Origin: Phycisphaerales bacterium
Lineage (GTDB): Bacteria > Planctomycetota > Phycisphaerae > Tepidisphaerales > Tepidisphaeraceae
Length of the DNA stretch: 8,892 nucleotides
Reading direction: 5' to 3'
Assembly: GCA_003153655.1 (NCBI GenBank)
Contig: PMAK01000202.1
Span: 299 to 9,190, forward strand
In this document: positions 1 through 5,871 of the stretch, piece after piece
Numbering within the stretch: the stretch's first letter is position 1
Layout of the letters: each line of letters begins with the position of its first letter
Notes under the pieces: generated by a model
Seen by the model: the letters and a program-made list of their open reading frames with translations, nothing else
What the model was told of the DNA's origin: nothing
Database searches by the model: none
Translations under genes and position numbers: made by a program

Positions 1-1286
1 CGACCGCCGGTTCCGCCAGTGGAACCGCCACGATTACCATCGGCCCCGCCGTCGCCACGCCCGCCGCCGCGACTCCGAGCCCCGTCACCGGAACTTTCAC
101 GGCTCTCACCGTCTTGGGATCTGAAAACGGCACCGACTCCGGCCTGACATACACATGGGCCGCCACCGGCCCCGCGGGCGTCACCTACACCGGCACGACC
201 AACGGCTCCAACGCCGCCAAAAATATCACTGCAAATTTCACCCAAGCCGGCAGCTATAGCTTCACAGTCACGATTACTGATTCCGGCGGATTGTTCGTCA
301 CCAGTGCTGTGGCCGTCACCGTGCAGCAAACACCCACTGGGGTGATCGTCACGCCATCATCCGTTACGGTCGCCCCCGGCGGATCGCAGCAGTTCTCAGC
401 CACAGCCACCGACCAATTCGGCAACGCGATCAGCTCACCCACATTCAACTGGTCGATCACCGGCACGGGCAATTCGATTGATGGAACAGGTCTGGCCGCG
501 CTCGGCTCGACACCTGGCACATATACCGTCACCGCGACATTGGGCGGCGCAAGCAACACCGCCAGCATCACCGCCTCAGGAGTAGCTCCGATCGTTTCAG
601 CTTTCCAGGTCAACGACGGCAGCGTTCAGCGTTCGATGGTCGATTCACTCACCGTCACATTCAACGAGCCGGTAACCCTCAGCGCTGGCGCGATCACGCT
701 TAACCTGCTTTCGCAGACCGGCGGATCATCGACGCCCATCACTAATTTCAACTTGAACTCCCCCGACGGCGGAACAACCTGGGTGCTCACTTTCACCGAT
801 CCCAGTTACATCGGTAGCTCGCTGCCCGACGGAGCGTATGAAGTAAGCGCCTCAGCCAGCGGCGTTACCAGCCAGGGCCTGAACATGGCCGCTAATCAAA
901 ACTTCACCTTCTACCGCCTATACGGCGATTTTGAAGGCACAGGATCAGTCAATGGCGATGACTTCACCCAGCTTGTCGGACTGCTTGGGACGCAGACAAA
1001 CGCGAGCGACTCATATGCGGACTTCGACGGAAACGGCGTGATCAGCGGCACGGATTTCACGGCGTTTGTCACCCGCCTCGGAACATCAATCTCAATCCCC
1101 TCGCTGCCGAGCGTTGTGCTGCTCGCAGCTGCGCCGCCGGTAACCACCGTCCCCACCATCACAGCGACATCCAATGCCAAAAGTATGGCTTCTGTCGCAA
1201 ATTCTGCATTGGGTGACGCAAATGCCCCTTCTGCAATACCAGCCAAAATATCGCATCAAAAACCCTCTTCCCGTCGTCGCCACTAG
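1..1286 (+). CDS. Secreted PKD/Ig-like protein with C-terminal dockerin (5' partial)
   Basis: The reading frame is open from base 3 with no stop upstream, so this is the C-terminal 427 residues of a larger protein. The TTG at 114 lies inside a domain and is not a credible start. Domains (counting the codon at base 3 as residue 1): a PKD-like module at about 1-107 (LTYTWAATGP, then AAKNITANFTQAGSYSFTVT); a bacterial Ig-like module at about 108-192 (TPSSVTVAPGGSQQFSATA, ending GTYTVTATLGG); a third beta domain at about 195-305 beginning with QRSMVDSLTVTF; and a dockerin-like pair of EF-hand loops. Loop 1 starts at residue 309 (DFEGTGSVNGDD) and loop 2 at 340 (DFDGNGVISGTD), with acidic or polar ligands at positions 1, 3, 5, 9 and 12. 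I recognise this module order from large planctomycete exported proteins. The calcium-binding dockerin suggests protein-protein attachment outside the cell; the partner is unknown. A 65-residue Ala/Thr/Ser-rich tail ending SSRRRH follows. The stop is TAG 1284-1286. Confidence 0.85.
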   Translation, partial: TAGSASGTATITIGPAVATPAAATPSPVTGTFTALTVLGSENGTDSGLTYTWAATGPAGVTYTGTTNGSNAAKNITANFTQAGSYSFTVTITDSGGLFVTSAVAVTVQQTPTGVIVTPSSVTVAPGGSQQFSATATDQFGNAISSPTFNWSITGTGNSIDGTGLAALGSTPGTYTVTATLGGASNTASITASGVAPIVSAFQVNDGSVQRSMVDSLTVTFNEPVTLSAGAITLNLLSQTGGSSTPITNFNLNSPDGGTTWVLTFTDPSYIGSSLPDGAYEVSASASGVTSQGLNMAANQNFTFYRLYGDFEGTGSVNGDDFTQLVGLLGTQTNASDSYADFDGNGVISGTDFTAFVTRLGTSISIPSLPSVVLLAAAPPVTTVPTITATSNAKSMASVANSALGDANAPSAIPAKISHQKPSSRRRH

Positions 1287-1355
1287 CAGCGGCAAATCGC
1301 TGAAAATGCTTGAATCCCAAGGCATTTAGCCATCGGTGGATGGCCCCTGCGCGCC

Positions 1356-1404
1356 AAAGATGCAACTTTATACGCCATATAATGCAAAAGATGCTTACTG
1401 CATT
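1356..1404 (+). promoter_or_regulatory. Possible promoter/operator of the PEP-CTERM gene
   Basis: A perfect TATAAT lies at 1378-1383, but no good -35 box sits 16-18 bases upstream. It is surrounded by repeats: AAAGATGC occurs at 1356-1363 and again at 1387-1394 (31 bases apart, about three helical turns), and AATGCA (1381-1386) is mirrored by TGCATT (1399-1404). Such repeats could bind a regulator. If the TATAAT is used, the leader would be about 90 nt. This rests on motif matching only, in AT-richer intergenic DNA. Confidence 0.3.
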
Positions 1405-1482
1405 TCCGCCCAAAGAGGGTATGTTCATTTTAACCCTATTTGGGGTATTTAAACATTTCCGTAAACCGAGAGGAGAGAGACT

Positions 1483-2727
1483 ATGGGCTGTGTACGAGGC
1501 AATACGCGAGGTCATCGAATTGCGGCTGCTGTTAAGCCATTGATGGCCGGGGGGGTCGGAGCATGGTTGCTTTCGAGCACGCCCGCTCTTCTGGCAGACA
1601 CCAACTGGATCGGACCCGACGGCGGCAGCTGGTTCCAGGACGCATCCCCCAACGATTGGAGCCTGACCGGCGGCCTGGTCAATCCGGGCGGCAATCCCGC
1701 GATCGGCAACGGCGCTGGTGTGATCGATACCTCAGCCGGCGGCAATGGCGTCATCTACGATCCCGTCAATGATCCGCTTAATCCAAATCCCTCTGTAACC
1801 AACTATTCCTACACACAGCTTTACATCGACCACGGCACCTCCACCGTGACCCAGCAATCCAGCAAACTGACTCTCAAGAGCGGAACGCTGACCATCTCCG
1901 GCAACACAATCGTTGGACGATATGGCAACGACAACATTTCCGGCTCCGGGCCGGCTGTTGCTCCCACCGGATATCTCGTCATCAACGGCGGCGCGCTCGT
2001 ATCCCAATCGTCCGATCTCGACGTCGCCAACAACGGCGGAACCGTTACCGCCGGCGATGTGAATGCCAACGGCGTTCTCATCTTCGATAGCGGCAGCCTC
2101 ACCGCCAAGGTGCTACGCACCGGCGTTTCCTCAAACGTCAGCGGCGCGGCCACCGGAACATTCATCAACAGCGGCAAGGGCCTCGGCGTCATTTCCCTCA
2201 CCGGCTTTCAGCCCGGCGCTGGAGCAAGCGGTGTTGGCGGCAGCGGCGCTCTTGAAATCGACGATGGCACAAACGGCGTCACGCTGATCAGCGTCGCCGG
2301 CCCAACCAAGATCGGAGACGTCTCCGCAGGCACCGACCTCTCCACCTCAACCTTCAACTTCGTCCTCGATGCCGCTCCTGCGATGACGCTCAATGTGGAC
2401 CCGACCTTGACCGACTACGTCCCGGCCAACGTTGACCTCATCAACTCAACGGCTATCACGGGCTATTTCACCAGCGTTGAAGGAATCTCCGGCCTGACCG
2501 GCGAAACCCCAATGCCCACGGTAACCACGTCATTCGGTGGACACTCTTACACCTGGGCGCTGGATTACACGGCCGTCGTCTCCGGCGGCAACGTTACCGC
2601 TACCACGGGCGGCACTGACGTAGTGCTCCTCGGCGAGGATTCAACAGTCGCTGTGCCGGAGCCGGCATCCATCGGCCTACTGGCCCTGGGAAGCCTGGCC
2701 CTGCTCAAGCGCCGCCGGACGGCCTAG
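1483..2727 (+). CDS. PEP-CTERM sorting-domain exported protein
   Basis: This complete protein of 414 residues has two sorting signals. The N-terminus has a basic stretch (RGNTRGHR, 5-12), a hydrophobic stretch to about 37 and a likely signal peptidase site after ALLA at 38. The C-terminus has the tripartite PEP-CTERM tag: VPEPAS at 391-396, a hydrophobic helix to 408 and KRRR at 409-412. Proteins with this tag are processed by an exosortase, usually in bacteria that make exopolysaccharide; no exosortase gene is in the window. The body is rich in Gly, Ser, Thr and Asn, with short repeating beta-strand patterns (SKLTLKSGTLTISGNTIVG, TGYLVINGGAL), resembling a beta-helix or autotransporter-like passenger. 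No enzyme motif is visible. The start is well supported: AGGAGA at 1471-1476 sits six bases before the ATG. The gene ends 49 bases before a strong terminator. A run of seven Gs (1549-1555) lies in the signal-peptide coding region. Confidence 0.88.
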   Translation: MGCVRGNTRGHRIAAAVKPLMAGGVGAWLLSSTPALLADTNWIGPDGGSWFQDASPNDWSLTGGLVNPGGNPAIGNGAGVIDTSAGGNGVIYDPVNDPLNPNPSVTNYSYTQLYIDHGTSTVTQQSSKLTLKSGTLTISGNTIVGRYGNDNISGSGPAVAPTGYLVINGGALVSQSSDLDVANNGGTVTAGDVNANGVLIFDSGSLTAKVLRTGVSSNVSGAATGTFINSGKGLGVISLTGFQPGAGASGVGGSGALEIDDGTNGVTLISVAGPTKIGDVSAGTDLSTSTFNFVLDAAPAMTLNVDPTLTDYVPANVDLINSTAITGYFTSVEGISGLTGETPMPTVTTSFGGHSYTWALDYTAVVSGGNVTATTGGTDVVLLGEDSTVAVPEPASIGLLALGSLALLKRRRTA

Positions 2728-2776
2728 TCCGGGCATCCGGAATTGGCTCTGACTTTTCTGCTCTGCATCAAATGGT

Positions 2777-2813
2777 CTCCGCCGGAAACAACAGTTTCCG
2801 GCGGAGTTTTTTT
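2777..2813 (+). terminator. Strong intrinsic terminator of the PEP-CTERM gene
   Basis: A perfect 13-bp stem (CTCCGCCGGAAAC at 2777-2789 with GTTTCCGGCGGAG at 2794-2806) closes a four-base AACA loop and is followed directly by seven Ts (2807-2813). This is a textbook Rho-independent terminator for + strand transcription. Read on the minus strand the hairpin has no following U-tract, so it should act one way, though it may still protect the 3' end of the convergent transcript. The last Ts form part of the stop codon of the convergent epimerase-like gene. Confidence 0.95.
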
Positions 2814-3819
2814 ATGCCTTGGCAGCCGAATTCCCCAGCCGCTCCTGCTCCGAGATAATCCGGTCCAGCAACTTCCCCAGCGGCACATCCGGAGAAAACG
2901 TCGTCAACCTCTCCCTCACATGCGGCGCTGACATCGCCAGAGTTTCCTGCAGGTCGTACCGGCATTCCCACCCGCCAACGGCCGATTTCACCTTGCTGTT
3001 GTCGTAAATGATCGTCCACGTCTTATCCGCCTGCAGGCTCCCCGCCCACTTGGCGTCGTATCGAATCAGCGTATCGCTCGCCACATGCACCAGCCGCGGC
3101 TCCGGCGCTCCCAGCACCGCCGCCCAGGCCCGGTAGATCGCATCCCACGGATATAGCCGGTCCGTCGTGATATGAAACGCTTCACCCATCGCCTTCGGAT
3201 TGCCCAGCAACTTCGCAAACACCCGCCCGAAATCCTCGCATCGCGTCAGCGCCCACAAACTAGCCCCATCGCCATGACAGATAATCGGCTTCCCCTGCAC
3301 CAGCCGCGCACTCACCTCATCATCATTCACAAACGTCCCCGGCATCCGTGTCCGAATCGTATGGCTCGGCCGCACCACCGTCACCGGCATCTTCCCCGAA
3401 CGATGCAATTCCATCAGCCGGTCTTCAATCGCGATCTTCCGCTGCGCATATTCCGGCGAATGCGGATTCCCCCGCGGCGACGATTCCGTCACCGGCTGCT
3501 TCACCGGCGGCCGCTGATACACCATCGCCGTCGAGATAAAGACAAACTGCCCCACGTTCCCCGCAAACGCCCGGATATCCCGCTCGCACTGCTGCATATC
3601 AAAGCTGCGGAACTGACAAACCACATCCCATTTCCGCTTCCCAACAGCCTGATAAACCGATTCGTCCGTCACATCCCCGGCAATATGCTGAGCACCCCTC
3701 GGCAGCGCCACCCCGCTGGTCCCGCGGTTATAAACGCTGATCTCCTGTCCAGCCGCAAGCCCAGCCTCAATGCACCCATAAGAAACCTCGCCCGTGCCGC
3801 CGATATAAAGAACTTTCAT
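2812..3819 (-). CDS. NAD(P)-dependent epimerase/dehydratase (extended SDR family)
   Basis: The predicted protein has 335 residues and a Rossmann fold at the N-terminus: beta strand VLYI, then the glycine motif GGTGEVSYG at 7-15, and NRG at 31-33 after the second strand, where an Arg often contacts NADP phosphate. The SDR catalytic pair is visible as Y124-AQR-K128, with ST at 96-97 as the likely Ser/Thr partner. A late DNSKVKSAVGGW stretch (273-284) is typical of sugar-nucleotide epimerase-like proteins. The family interconverts or reduces sugar nucleotides or related substrates; the exact substrate cannot be told. Start choice: ATG at 3819 places Met directly before KVLYIGG and has GGGGG seven bases upstream. 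ATG at 3825 adds two residues, and a TTG at 3843 would add eight unconvincing ones. The gene stands alone, convergent with the PEP-CTERM gene and divergent from hpnC. Confidence 0.85.
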   Translation of the reverse strand: MKVLYIGGTGEVSYGCIEAGLAAGQEISVYNRGTSGVALPRGAQHIAGDVTDESVYQAVGKRKWDVVCQFRSFDMQQCERDIRAFAGNVGQFVFISTAMVYQRPPVKQPVTESSPRGNPHSPEYAQRKIAIEDRLMELHRSGKMPVTVVRPSHTIRTRMPGTFVNDDEVSARLVQGKPIICHGDGASLWALTRCEDFGRVFAKLLGNPKAMGEAFHITTDRLYPWDAIYRAWAAVLGAPEPRLVHVASDTLIRYDAKWAGSLQADKTWTIIYDNSKVKSAVGGWECRYDLQETLAMSAPHVRERLTTFSPDVPLGKLLDRIISEQERLGNSAAKA

Positions 3820-3870
3820 AGCCATGCCCCCATTTATATCCAAATCCCAAAACCATTCGACGCTTCACCC

Positions 3871-3881
3871 GTCAAATTGAC
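3871..3881. promoter_or_regulatory. Palindrome GTCAA-A-TTGAC in the divergent intergenic region
   Basis: GTCAAATTGAC is a perfect inverted repeat with a one-base centre, 52 bases upstream of the epimerase start and just outside the long hairpin repeat. It contains TTGACA on the + strand (3877-3882) and TTGACG on the minus strand (3875-3870), both -35-like, but neither has a convincing -10 box at the right spacing. It could be a small operator or chance. Confidence 0.25.
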
Positions 3882-3882
3882 A

Positions 3883-3990
3883 AAAATGAGCCGCAGAGAC
3901 ACGGAGGCGCAGAGACGGACGCAGAGGAATTAAATCCCCTCTTCTCTGCGTCTTCCTCTGCGTCTCCGTGTCTCTGCGGCTCCCCATTTT
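3883..3990. repeat. Long imperfect inverted repeat of CGCAGAGAC-type units
   Basis: The two arms pair over about 39 positions. A 19-bp perfect outer stem (3888-3906 with 3964-3982; GAGCCGCAGAGACACGGAG) is followed by a G-T pair (3907/3963), 7 bp (3908-3914 with 3956-3962), a four-base mismatch (3915-3918 opposite 3952-3955), then 8 bp (3919-3926 with 3944-3951). The loop is an AT-richer 17 bases (3927-3943). Outside the core, AAAATG (3883-3888) can alternatively pair with CATTTT (3985-3990) across a short bulge. Within each arm a CGCAGAG unit recurs three times (3892-3898 as CGCAGAG, 3908-3914, 3920-3926 on the left). I recall very similar CGCAGAGAC-style intergenic repeats from several phyla, including planctomycetes, so this is probably one copy of a dispersed family. 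It sits between divergent genes. No open reading frame of note is inside. Confidence 0.85.
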
Positions 3991-4021
3991 CACTTCTTCC
4001 CCTCCCAACCACATTTCGCCC

Positions 4022-4049
4022 TTGGCAAATCACCAAAAACAGTGAAAAT
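4022..4049 (+). promoter_or_regulatory. Possible hpnCDE promoter
   Basis: TTGGCA at 4022-4027 (five of six bases match the -35 consensus) is separated by 16 bases from GAAAAT at 4044-4049 (four of six match the -10). Transcription would start near 4056, giving a 24-nt leader to the ATG at 4080, or an almost leaderless message if the GTG at 4059 were the start. No Shine-Dalgarno sequence precedes either start. This is a motif match only. Confidence 0.3.
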
Positions 4050-4079
4050 ACGATCTTCGTGAGCGTTTCAACGATCCAA

Positions 4080-4973
4080 ATGGCCGGCGCCTCCGTTTCC
4101 GACGCCCAGGAGGCGCAGCTTCAGACCCGGCGCCTCGCCAACAACCACTACGAAAACTTCTCCGTTGTCTCCCTCCTCCTCCCCAAACATCTCCGGCAGG
4201 ATTTCTGCAATATCTACGCCTTCTGCCGCGTCGCCGACGATCTGGGCGACGAAACCGGCAACCGCGAAGAATCCCTCCGGCTCCTCGCGGATTTTCGCAA
4301 ACAAACGATCGATTGCTTCGCCGGCCGCGCCGCCACTCCCGTTTTTGTCGCCCTGACGCGCACCATCGAATCTCACCAGTTGCCAGCCCAGCCATTTCTT
4401 GACCTGATCGACGCCTTTGAACAGGATCAGCGCATCTTGCGATATCAGACCTACGATCAGGTTCTCGATTACTGCCGCCGCAGCGCCAATCCCGTCGGCC
4501 GCCTCGTTCTCTATCTATGCGGTTACCGTGACGAACTCCGCCAACTTTTGTCTGACGACATCTGCACCGCCCTCCAACTTGCCAATTTCTGGCAGGACGT
4601 CCGCCGCGATATTCTCGATCGCGACCGCATCTACATCTCGCAGGATTCCATGGCGCGCTTCAACGTAACCGAAGCGCAAATCGCAGCCGGAAAATGTGAT
4701 GACAATTTCCGCTCCCTCATTCGCTTCGAGGTAAATCGAACAGCCGACCTCTTCGACCGCGGCTCCGCCCTCCTCCCGTTCCTCCGTCCATCCGTGCGCA
4801 TGCAGATTTCCCTCTTCAACCGAGGCGGTAGGGCGGTCCTGTCCGCAATTCGTCGCCAGAAGTACGACACCCTCTCCCGTCGCCCGGCATTATCCAAATT
4901 GCAAAAGGGCGGCCTCATCTGCTCCACCCTCGCCGCATTCGCCGGCCGTCTCGTAACAGGAGGCTCTCGATGA
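4080..4973 (+). CDS. hpnC: Squalene synthase HpnC (hydroxysqualene synthase)
   Basis: HpnC belongs to the trans-isoprenyl (squalene/phytoene synthase) fold and converts presqualene diphosphate to hydroxysqualene. The 297-residue product shows the family hallmarks: NNHYENFSVVSLLLP at 21-35, the first Asp-rich motif in FCRVADDLGDE (D53, D54, D57), NPVGRLVLYLCGY at 137-149, and the second Asp-rich motif in LANFWQDVRRD (D173, D177). These aspartates bind the magnesium-diphosphate. The HYENF start and NFWQD motif separate it from HpnD. Start: ATG 4080 is preferred over the in-frame GTG at 4059 (seven residues longer) because it is an ATG and the intervening codons look less like the gene's C-ending usage. 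Neither has a Shine-Dalgarno sequence, so this is open. The 3' end overlaps hpnD by four bases (ATGA), implying translational coupling. It is the first gene of the operon. Confidence 0.93.
   Translation: MAGASVSDAQEAQLQTRRLANNHYENFSVVSLLLPKHLRQDFCNIYAFCRVADDLGDETGNREESLRLLADFRKQTIDCFAGRAATPVFVALTRTIESHQLPAQPFLDLIDAFEQDQRILRYQTYDQVLDYCRRSANPVGRLVLYLCGYRDELRQLLSDDICTALQLANFWQDVRRDILDRDRIYISQDSMARFNVTEAQIAAGKCDDNFRSLIRFEVNRTADLFDRGSALLPFLRPSVRMQISLFNRGGRAVLSAIRRQKYDTLSRRPALSKLQKGGLICSTLAAFAGRLVTGGSR
4958..4963 (+). promoter_or_regulatory. hpnD ribosome binding site
   Basis: A full AGGAGG lies six bases before the ATG at 4970, inside the last codons of hpnC. It fixes the hpnD start and, with the ATGA overlap, supports coupled translation of hpnC and hpnD. 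It is the best Shine-Dalgarno sequence in the operon; hpnC has none. Confidence 0.85.
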
Positions 4974-5866
4974 GCCTCGCCTCCGCCGACTCCGGAACCT
5001 TCGCATCCTCCATCGCAGAATCACGCGAATACTGCGCCTCCCTCACCAAGCAGCAGGCCCGCAATTTCTATTATGGCCTGAAACTCCTCCCGCGACCCAA
5101 GCGACATGCGATGTTCGCCCTCTATGCCTACATGCGCCTCGTCGATGACATCGCCGACGGCGAAGATGGTCAAACCATCCCCCAGCGCCGCGATGCCCTT
5201 GATGCCTGGGCCGAGGCCACCCAATCCGCCCTCGCCGGCAATCCCCCGCGCGATGGCCAGCTCATCTGGCCCGCGTTTTCCGAAATGGTGCAGGAATACA
5301 ACGTCCCCCATCGCGTCTTCTACGACGTCATCGCCGGCCAGCGCCAGGACTTCGACCTCCCCGGCTTCGAAACCTTCGACCAACTCCGCGAATATTGCTA
5401 TCGCGTCGCCGGCGTCGTCGGAATCGCCAGCATCTACATCTGGGGTTTCACCGGCGGCCAAAAAACCGAATCCCTCGCCATCGACCGCGGCATCGCCTTC
5501 CAACTCACCAACATCCTCCGCGATCTCCGCGAAGACGCCGCCCGCGGCCGCATATATCTCCCCCGCGCCGAACTCAAAGCCGCCGGCGTCGATGAATCGC
5601 AATTCCACCAAAGCGAAGCCAACGAAGCATTCCGCCACCTGATGCACGATCAAATCTCTCGCGCTCACAGCTTCTACCAGCAATCCGCTTCGCTCGAATC
5701 CCTCATCAGCGAAGACAGCCGCCCGACTCTCACAGCCATGACGCAGATCTATCACGGCCTGCTCGAAAAAATGCGCGCCGATTCCGGCCGCGTGCTTCGC
5801 GGACGCGTCCGACTCTCTCACCTGACCAAGTTCCGCATCGCCTGGCGCGCGACGCGATCGAGGTAG
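4970..5866 (+). CDS. hpnD: Presqualene diphosphate synthase HpnD
   Basis: HpnD condenses two farnesyl diphosphates head to head into presqualene diphosphate, the first committed step of the HpnCDE squalene route. The 298-residue protein has NFYYGLKLLPRPKRHAMFAL at 32-51, the first Asp-rich motif in YMRLVDDIADGEDG (D59, D60, D63), YCYRVAGVVG at 142-151, and the second motif in FQLTNILRDLREDAARGRIY (D185, D189). The RxAGVVG and TNILRDxxED signatures match HpnD and phytoene-synthase relatives rather than HpnC. A phytoene synthase assignment is possible from this protein alone, but the flanking hpnC and hpnE make HpnD by far the better call. The start is set by an AGGAGG six bases upstream. The start overlaps the hpnC stop, and the stop is five bases before hpnE. 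Confidence 0.95.
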   Translation: MSLASADSGTFASSIAESREYCASLTKQQARNFYYGLKLLPRPKRHAMFALYAYMRLVDDIADGEDGQTIPQRRDALDAWAEATQSALAGNPPRDGQLIWPAFSEMVQEYNVPHRVFYDVIAGQRQDFDLPGFETFDQLREYCYRVAGVVGIASIYIWGFTGGQKTESLAIDRGIAFQLTNILRDLREDAARGRIYLPRAELKAAGVDESQFHQSEANEAFRHLMHDQISRAHSFYQQSASLESLISEDSRPTLTAMTQIYHGLLEKMRADSGRVLRGRVRLSHLTKFRIAWRATRSR

Positions 5867-5871
5867 CCTCG

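Noticed and set aside
114..116. TTG as the start of the dockerin protein
   Set aside because: The frame is open to base 3 and the residues before it belong to the same PKD-like module; there is no Shine-Dalgarno sequence.
1304..1327. Hairpin after the dockerin gene (AAATGC...GCATTT) as a terminator
   Set aside because: The stem is only six to eight pairs with a bulge, AT-rich, and has no T-run after it.
3172..3933. 253-codon + strand frame opposite the epimerase
   Set aside because: The translation is His/Arg/Pro-rich and without domain signs, and it runs into the inverted repeat; the minus-strand SDR explains the region.
3883..3990. CRISPR-like or tandem-repeat array
   Set aside because: The CGCAGAG units are short, irregularly spaced and arranged as one inverted repeat with no spacers of even length.
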